64,000 nt of DNA from Edaphobacter sp. 4G125 (GTDB lineage Bacteria > Acidobacteriota > Terriglobia > Terriglobales > Acidobacteriaceae): NCBI RefSeq assembly GCF_014274685.1, contig NZ_CP060393.1, positions 2,911,501 to 2,975,500 of the forward strand, in the 5' to 3' direction. Below the pieces are notes generated by a model. It saw nothing but the letters and a program-made list of their open reading frames with translations, made no database searches and was not told the DNA's origin. Shown piece after piece: positions 59,742-64,000 of the stretch. The stretch's first letter is position 1. The number at the start of each line of letters is the position of its first letter. The translations under genes were made by a program, and so were the position numbers.

Positions 59742-62117
59742 TCATTTGGTTGCCTTGTTGGCTGCGATCGTAGGCTGCGCAGGCAGCGCGAAAGAGAGCA
59801 GCGTTGAACCTGCGGTAATGGCGACGTACTGCCTGCCGTCGACAGCGTAGGTCATCGGTGGCCCTTTCATACCGACGTTCGTATCGTAGTGCCAAAGAAT
59901 TTTTCCGGTCTTTTCGTCAGCCGCGACGAAGGCCCCGTTTGGGTCGGCATAGAAGATAAGGCCGCTGGCAGTGCCGAGCACGCCGGACCAGGTCTTCAGC
60001 ACCAGAGGCCCAGGCTGCGGAATCTCCCACTTGACGGCTCCCGTTTCGATGTCGAGCGCCTTCAGCACGCGCTGGCCGGGTCCGTTCGCCTCCTTCGAGC
60101 CAAGAGGGGCGGAGGGGTCGCCACAGTCTTCGATCGTCATGAGGTAGTAGAGCTTCGTGACGGGGCTGAAAGCAGTGGAGCTCCAATTGGCGGCGTTGTC
60201 CGGGCATTTACGCTGGCGTGTAGCAACAGGACCACTGAAGGTTGCGAGTTGCGGACGTCCATTGGAGTCGATGCCCGTGGCCCAGTTCAACTGCTTGAGA
60301 AAACTCTTCGCCAGTAGCAGCTTGCCGTTGGTGCGGTCAAAGACGTAAAAGAAACCGTTACGATCTGCATGCAGCAGAAGCTTCATCGGCTTGCCGCGGT
60401 AGACCTCGTTGACGAGTACCGGCGGCTCCACAGCATCACGATCGGCTGTGTCGTGCGGCGTGAACTGGAAGTACCACTTCATCTTGCCGGTGTGAGGATC
60501 GAGCGCGAGGATGCTGTTGGTGTAAAGATTGTCACCCGGCCGGTCGCGGTCGTCGGAGTCGGGCCACGGATTGCCGGTGGGCCAGAAGAGAGTGTCGGTC
60601 TCAGGATCATATGATCCGGTAAGCCAGGTGGAGCCTCCAGCGAGACGCGGCCACTCCTTACCCCAGGTCTCGATGCCGGGTTCACCCGGGCCAGGCAGGG
60701 TCCAGTGACGCCATAGCAGCTTACCTGTCGCCGTGTCGTAACAGACGACGAAGCCGCGCATTCCCCAGTCTCCACCGGAGACGCCTGCGATCACTGTATC
60801 GTTAAGAATGAGCGGCGATACAGTGGAGCCGTAGTGCTCTTTCTCCTCCGGCATGACAACCTCCCACATCACTTTGCCGGTGACGCGGTTGAGCGCCAGA
60901 AGATGCGCGTTGTCGGTGGTAACGAAGATCTTGTCTCGAAAAATGGCTGGGCCTCGATTGGTGCCGACAGACGCATCTCCCACAAGACCCGGAGTAGGTG
61001 GCCTGAAGTAACGCCAGATGGTCCGGCCGGTTTTTGCATCCATCGCATAGGCCTGATTCTGACCGGAGAAGTACATGATGCCGTCGACTACGATCGGCGT
61101 GGCCTCGAGGCCGAGCTGCGGCATCGGCGCAATCCACTTCAGCAGCAGGCGATCAACGTTTCCGCGATTGATACCAGTCAGTGGGCTGTAACGGTTGGCG
61201 CTGAGATTGCCGTTGTAGGTGGGCCAGTTGCCGGGTTTGGGGTGAAGAATCCCATCAAACTCGATTGCGCTGGGGCCGGGCGTTGTGTTGGGAGCTGGCA
61301 GAGCACCAGGCTCGACTCCAGTCAGGCTGCTGAGATAGGCCGTAAGGTTCTGCATGGCGGTCTGCGGCAGATCGATAGGCTTCATCGTTGCGTGTTTGTC
61401 CTTCGTGACGGATGCAACTTCGCTGAGCGGCAACAGGTGAAAGACGCCATTCATGTCCTGCAGGTGCAGATCGTAGTTAGTCTGATTGCGAAGGAAGCCG
61501 TGCAGTGTTTTGCCTGTACGCTTTGTAACGACAGTGGCCGCCTCATAGCCCGGCGTAATGTTGAGGTCAGGAGCAGTAAGCACATGTCGGATAGACGATA
61601 CGCTGAGCCTCGCACCGATGTCAGAGAGATCGGGTCCAATCGAGGAGCCTATGCCATGCACCATGTGACAACTGCTGCACTTCCCTCCACTCCAGAAGTA
61701 CTGCTTGCCCGCAGCGGCGTCTCCTATGCTGACCGACTCACCGGCTGGAAGATTTAGCGAGCGAACATAGGCAGAGAGATCGTCAAGGTCCTGCACAGGA
61801 AGCCCACCGAAAGGTGGCATGCCAGAAGCCGGAAATCCCGCAGCGATAGTGCCGTGGATACGTTCTTTCGACCGTCCTCTGAGGTCAGGATTGTCGGCGA
61901 GCCGCGGCGCATGTTCGGTTCCAATACCGTCGGCGCCGTGGCAACCAGCGCACAGGCTATCGTAACGGGCTTTGCCGTTCTTCACATCCTGCGAGATCAC
62001 TGACTGAGCTGTGGCAGAACCCACCCACAATGCGACGACAGCAAGCATCGTGATCCGAACGACAACATGCAGACGAATGGTCTTCCTGTTTTTATTTCGA
62101 AGCCTTATAACCATCAC
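59742..62117 (-). CDS. Dihaem PQQ-dependent dehydrogenase (quinohaemoprotein)
   Basis: A 791-residue exported fusion. A signal peptide (ITMLAVVALWVGSATAQ) is followed by two cytochrome c domains with CAGCHG (about residue 56) and CSSCHM (about 152) haem sites. The C-terminal about 490 residues form an eight-bladed quinoprotein propeller (NWPTYNGNLSANRYSPLTGINRGN; repeated AYDxxTGxxxWR-like strands such as AMDAKTGRTIWRY and CYDTATGKLLWRH). Typical quinohaemoproteins have one C-terminal haem; two N-terminal haems is a less common arrangement. It would oxidise an alcohol or sugar in the periplasm and pass electrons through its haems to the respiratory chain. PQQ synthesis genes are not in the window. 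Its ATG overlaps the ThuA stop as ATGA. Confidence 0.87.
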   Translation of the reverse strand: MMVIRLRNKNRKTIRLHVVVRITMLAVVALWVGSATAQSVISQDVKNGKARYDSLCAGCHGADGIGTEHAPRLADNPDLRGRSKERIHGTIAAGFPASGMPPFGGLPVQDLDDLSAYVRSLNLPAGESVSIGDAAAGKQYFWSGGKCSSCHMVHGIGSSIGPDLSDIGARLSVSSIRHVLTAPDLNITPGYEAATVVTKRTGKTLHGFLRNQTNYDLHLQDMNGVFHLLPLSEVASVTKDKHATMKPIDLPQTAMQNLTAYLSSLTGVEPGALPAPNTTPGPSAIEFDGILHPKPGNWPTYNGNLSANRYSPLTGINRGNVDRLLLKWIAPMPQLGLEATPIVVDGIMYFSGQNQAYAMDAKTGRTIWRYFRPPTPGLVGDASVGTNRGPAIFRDKIFVTTDNAHLLALNRVTGKVMWEVVMPEEKEHYGSTVSPLILNDTVIAGVSGGDWGMRGFVVCYDTATGKLLWRHWTLPGPGEPGIETWGKEWPRLAGGSTWLTGSYDPETDTLFWPTGNPWPDSDDRDRPGDNLYTNSILALDPHTGKMKWYFQFTPHDTADRDAVEPPVLVNEVYRGKPMKLLLHADRNGFFYVFDRTNGKLLLAKSFLKQLNWATGIDSNGRPQLATFSGPVATRQRKCPDNAANWSSTAFSPVTKLYYLMTIEDCGDPSAPLGSKEANGPGQRVLKALDIETGAVKWEIPQPGPLVLKTWSGVLGTASGLIFYADPNGAFVAADEKTGKILWHYDTNVGMKGPPMTYAVDGRQYVAITAGSTLLSFALPAQPTIAANKATK

Positions 62118-62875
62118 TTCCGATACTCCACGGCGTTATCCAGGATCTGCCGGTACGCGGCGTTGTCAAAATCTTCGGCGCGATGGCCCATCATGAAATA
62201 AAACACGACTCCTTTGGCCGCGGGCATCATCCACCCCGCAGTATCTTGCATGTAGATCTTGCCTGTCTTCGAGTCGGTATACTTCATACCGAGCAGCAGA
62301 GTGCGTTGCCCGGTCAACACGTGGTTCACGTACACCTCAGTGTCAGGAAACGATGTGGCAGGTAATGTGCTTTCCACTGTGCCGGAAGGATCGGCGAACG
62401 CCGCCTTTTGATCAAAGATGACCTTCTGCATGATTGGACTTCCAGAGGCAAGATTCACGACCTGGTAGGTGACCGGAGCGAAGTAGGCATAGCCACCGTC
62501 GTCGAACGGCTTCGACGGTAGCTCGATATGAAGGAAGTTGTACCAGTCCTTGTTCTCTCGCTTGCGCGAGCTGATAGTGTGATGCAGCAGGATCAGGTCG
62601 CCGCCATCATTGGCGTACTGGATAAATTTGTGTTCCGCGCCTGCCTGTAGCTCGCCGTGCAGGTAGACCATAACAGCACGATAAGATACGAGCGAAGGCG
62701 GCATCTCAAGCTGGCCGACGATGCGCGTATGCACTTTGGTGTCCTGCTCAAGGTGAGCTGCCAGTACCTGCATCGCATGAAATTCATCAGCTACGATCAG
62801 CACGTCCTGTGCCCTGCTGCACCCCGGAAGAACCAGGCTGCCCATGAGAGCCAGTATCAGATTTAAACTGCGCAT
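62114..62875 (-). CDS. ThuA-domain protein, putative lipoprotein
   Basis: A 253-residue ThuA-like protein (glutamine-amidotransferase-like fold). ATG 62875 follows AAGGGA and opens a signal with a lipobox-like LVLPGC. The fold is seen in VLIVADEFHAMQVLAAHLE, YANDGGDLILLHHTIS, PVTYQVVNLASGSPIM and VVFYFMMGHRAEDF. ThuA proteins are linked to trehalose/3-keto-disaccharide use and are often found next to Gfo/Idh/MocA and DUF1080 genes. It is the first gene of the operon and overlaps the PQQ dehydrogenase by four bases. Confidence 0.83.
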   Translation of the reverse strand: MRSLNLILALMGSLVLPGCSRAQDVLIVADEFHAMQVLAAHLEQDTKVHTRIVGQLEMPPSLVSYRAVMVYLHGELQAGAEHKFIQYANDGGDLILLHHTISSRKRENKDWYNFLHIELPSKPFDDGGYAYFAPVTYQVVNLASGSPIMQKVIFDQKAAFADPSGTVESTLPATSFPDTEVYVNHVLTGQRTLLLGMKYTDSKTGKIYMQDTAGWMMPAAKGVVFYFMMGHRAEDFDNAAYRQILDNAVEYRK

Positions 62876-62973
62876 CGGATTCCCTTCCCCTGAAAACAAT
62901 TCCGCCCTGGATGGAGAGCTAGTGGCCATAGCTCAGATTTGGAGCGAGGCAATTCGCCGCGCCACGCAGTCTT

Positions 62974-62985
62974 GGAAGCGTTTCC
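62974..62985. promoter_or_regulatory. LacI-type operator GGAAGCGTTTCC
   Basis: Identical to 56507-56518. It sits between the divergent ThuA operon (start 62875) and the second SDR (start 63135), so one regulator could control both. Confidence 0.58.
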
Positions 62986-63134
62986 GAAGAATCTTCAGGC
63001 AATGACCGCATTCCTGTCAACAAGAGTGTAGCCAGGGGCATCAAAGTATCTCGCAGAACATTGACAGCAACACGCATCGAGGCGATAGTCTGAGACTATC
63101 GAAGCTCTAAAAATGTAGTTTCAGCGGAAGGTCT

Positions 63135-63863
63135 ATGTCCAAATTTCTCAAGTCGCAGGTCGTAGTTATAGTCGGAGCTTCCAGTGGCATTGGCCAGGCA
63201 GTCGCAGTAATGGCAGCGAATGCAGGAGCCATTGTGGTGGCGGCCGCCCGGCGCGAAGATCGCCTGCAGACCATGCAGTCGAAGCTCGCCACGGAGGGGA
63301 CAACTATCGGAATCCACAGAGCCGACGCTGGCAATCTCGACGACATGATGGCGCTGGCCGACAGCGTTATTGCTGAGCATGGCCGCATCGACATTGCCGT
63401 GTACGCTACTGGCACAAACACCGCCGACCGCGCCATGAAGGTTATGCCTCCGACGACGTGGAACAATGTGATCGAGACCAACCTGACCGGTGCATTCTAT
63501 CTCTCGCACGCAGTTTTGCCCTACATGCGCAAAGCTGGAGCAGGCCACATCATCTACGTCTCATCGACGGCAGGAGCGATCGCCGATATGTCGGGTGCCG
63601 CCTATCAGGCCTCCAAGCGCGGTCTGCTTGGACTGGCACATGCCATCCGACTCGAGGAACGAGCATCCGGCATACGCACATGCTGCATCATGCCGGGCCT
63701 GACCAATACGGAGCTGGTGGAAAAACGACCGGAGAAGCTCTCGGCCGACACGCTTGAAAAGGCTCTTAGGCCGGAGGATGTCGCGAAGACGATCCTTCAC
63801 ATCATGCAGATGCCGCCTCGTGTGACGGTTCCGGAGCTTTTGATGATACCTTCATTGGTTTAA
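63135..63863 (+). CDS. SDR-family oxidoreductase (second)
   Basis: A 242-residue classical SDR: VVVIVGASSGIGQAVAVMA, an acidic DAGNLDD motif after strand 4, ATGTNTADR in place of the usual NNAG, YVSSTAGAIADMSG with the catalytic Ser, and YQASKRGLLGLAH (Tyr-x3-Lys). GGAAGG lies just before the ATG. The NNAG substitution (ATGT) is unusual. It is convergent with the LacI gene and divergent from the ThuA operon. Confidence 0.84.
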   Translation: MSKFLKSQVVVIVGASSGIGQAVAVMAANAGAIVVAAARREDRLQTMQSKLATEGTTIGIHRADAGNLDDMMALADSVIAEHGRIDIAVYATGTNTADRAMKVMPPTTWNNVIETNLTGAFYLSHAVLPYMRKAGAGHIIYVSSTAGAIADMSGAAYQASKRGLLGLAHAIRLEERASGIRTCCIMPGLTNTELVEKRPEKLSADTLEKALRPEDVAKTILHIMQMPPRVTVPELLMIPSLV

Positions 63864-63874
63864 AAGCGCCACGG

Positions 63875-64000
63875 TCATTTTGAAATCTTCGCGACTGAAG
63901 CGCGTTCGACCAGCTTTACATCGAGTACGCGATGCCGCGGCGTGTGCTCGCCAGATTCCAGAAGCTCCTTCACTATCTCGAGCGCAGCGCGGCCTACACT
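63875..64000 (-). CDS. LacI-family regulator, C-terminal end (partial)
   Basis: The last 41 residues, running off the right edge: GRAALEIVKELLESGEHTP, RHRVLDVKLVERASVAKISK, then stop. The pattern (helix, then basic strand ending LVERAS) is the usual end of the periplasmic-binding-like effector domain of LacI/GalR proteins. The DNA-binding domain lies outside the window. It is the best candidate for the GGAAGCGTTTCC and GTAAACGTTTCC sites. Confidence 0.72.
   Translation of the reverse strand, partial: SVGRAALEIVKELLESGEHTPRHRVLDVKLVERASVAKISK

Overview
The window reads as a chromosomal stretch of an acidobacterium of the Acidobacteriaceae type (Granulicella/Edaphobacter/Terriglobus-like). This is inferred from three large Oar-like TonB-dependent transporters with an N-terminal carboxypeptidase-regulatory domain, a fused LptF-LptG permease, many Tat-exported sugar enzymes, and a winged-helix/membrane regulator family common in that group. 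No rRNA operon, complete tRNA or CRISPR array is visible.

Layout. 0-6.2 kb: envelope genes (LptF-LptG fusion, secreted FKBP isomerase, MsbA-like ABC exporter, membrane PAS protein) and a reverse-strand glycosyltransferase to 7.4 kb. 8-19.3 kb: an amino-sugar locus (GH109-type oxidoreductase-fold glycosidase, Tat-exported esterase, TonB-dependent transporter, nagB, Na+ symporter, short nagA, GntR/FadR regulator). Its two divergent promoters share a TTTAWCGTTAAA palindrome. It is bracketed by two tRNA-Leu-3'-end-like sequences in the same orientation. 19.8-25.2 kb: an accessory segment with a tRNA-Leu 3' remnant, a large SF1 helicase, and decayed higA, cysteine-amidase and integrase genes. 25.3-33.9 kb: a heavy-metal RND efflux operon (czcCBA type) behind a sigma-54 two-component system. 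Both promoters carry matching -24/-12 elements and a GTTCAA-N4-TTGAAC palindrome. 34-37 kb: eroded DNA with a broken yceI, an intact PIN/Phd-like toxin-antitoxin pair, a tRNA-Cys 3' remnant and an integrase stub.

37.3-64 kb: a large sugar/glycoside gene complex in two blocks, separated by another scar (tRNA-Phe 3' remnant and a broken S8 peptidase gene). Block 1 has a secreted VOC-VOC-DUF1080 fusion, a membrane regulator, a five-gene operon (TIM barrel, MFS, double VOC, TIM barrel, Gfo/Idh/MocA) and a TonB-dependent transporter. Block 2 has a TonB-dependent transporter with a carboxylesterase, an SDR, the operon ThuA - dihaem PQQ dehydrogenase - Tat TIM barrel - MFS, a second SDR and the end of a LacI-family regulator. 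The gene content (Gfo/Idh/MocA, paired TIM-barrel isomerases, 3-keto-disaccharide hydrolase domain, ThuA, SDRs) fits a 3-keto-sugar oxidative route for glycosides or anhydrosugars. The substrate cannot be read from the sequence. Shared promoter motifs (CCGTKAATTAACTTG in block 1; GGAAGCGTTTCC and GCAACCGTTTC as LacI-type sites) suggest co-regulation.
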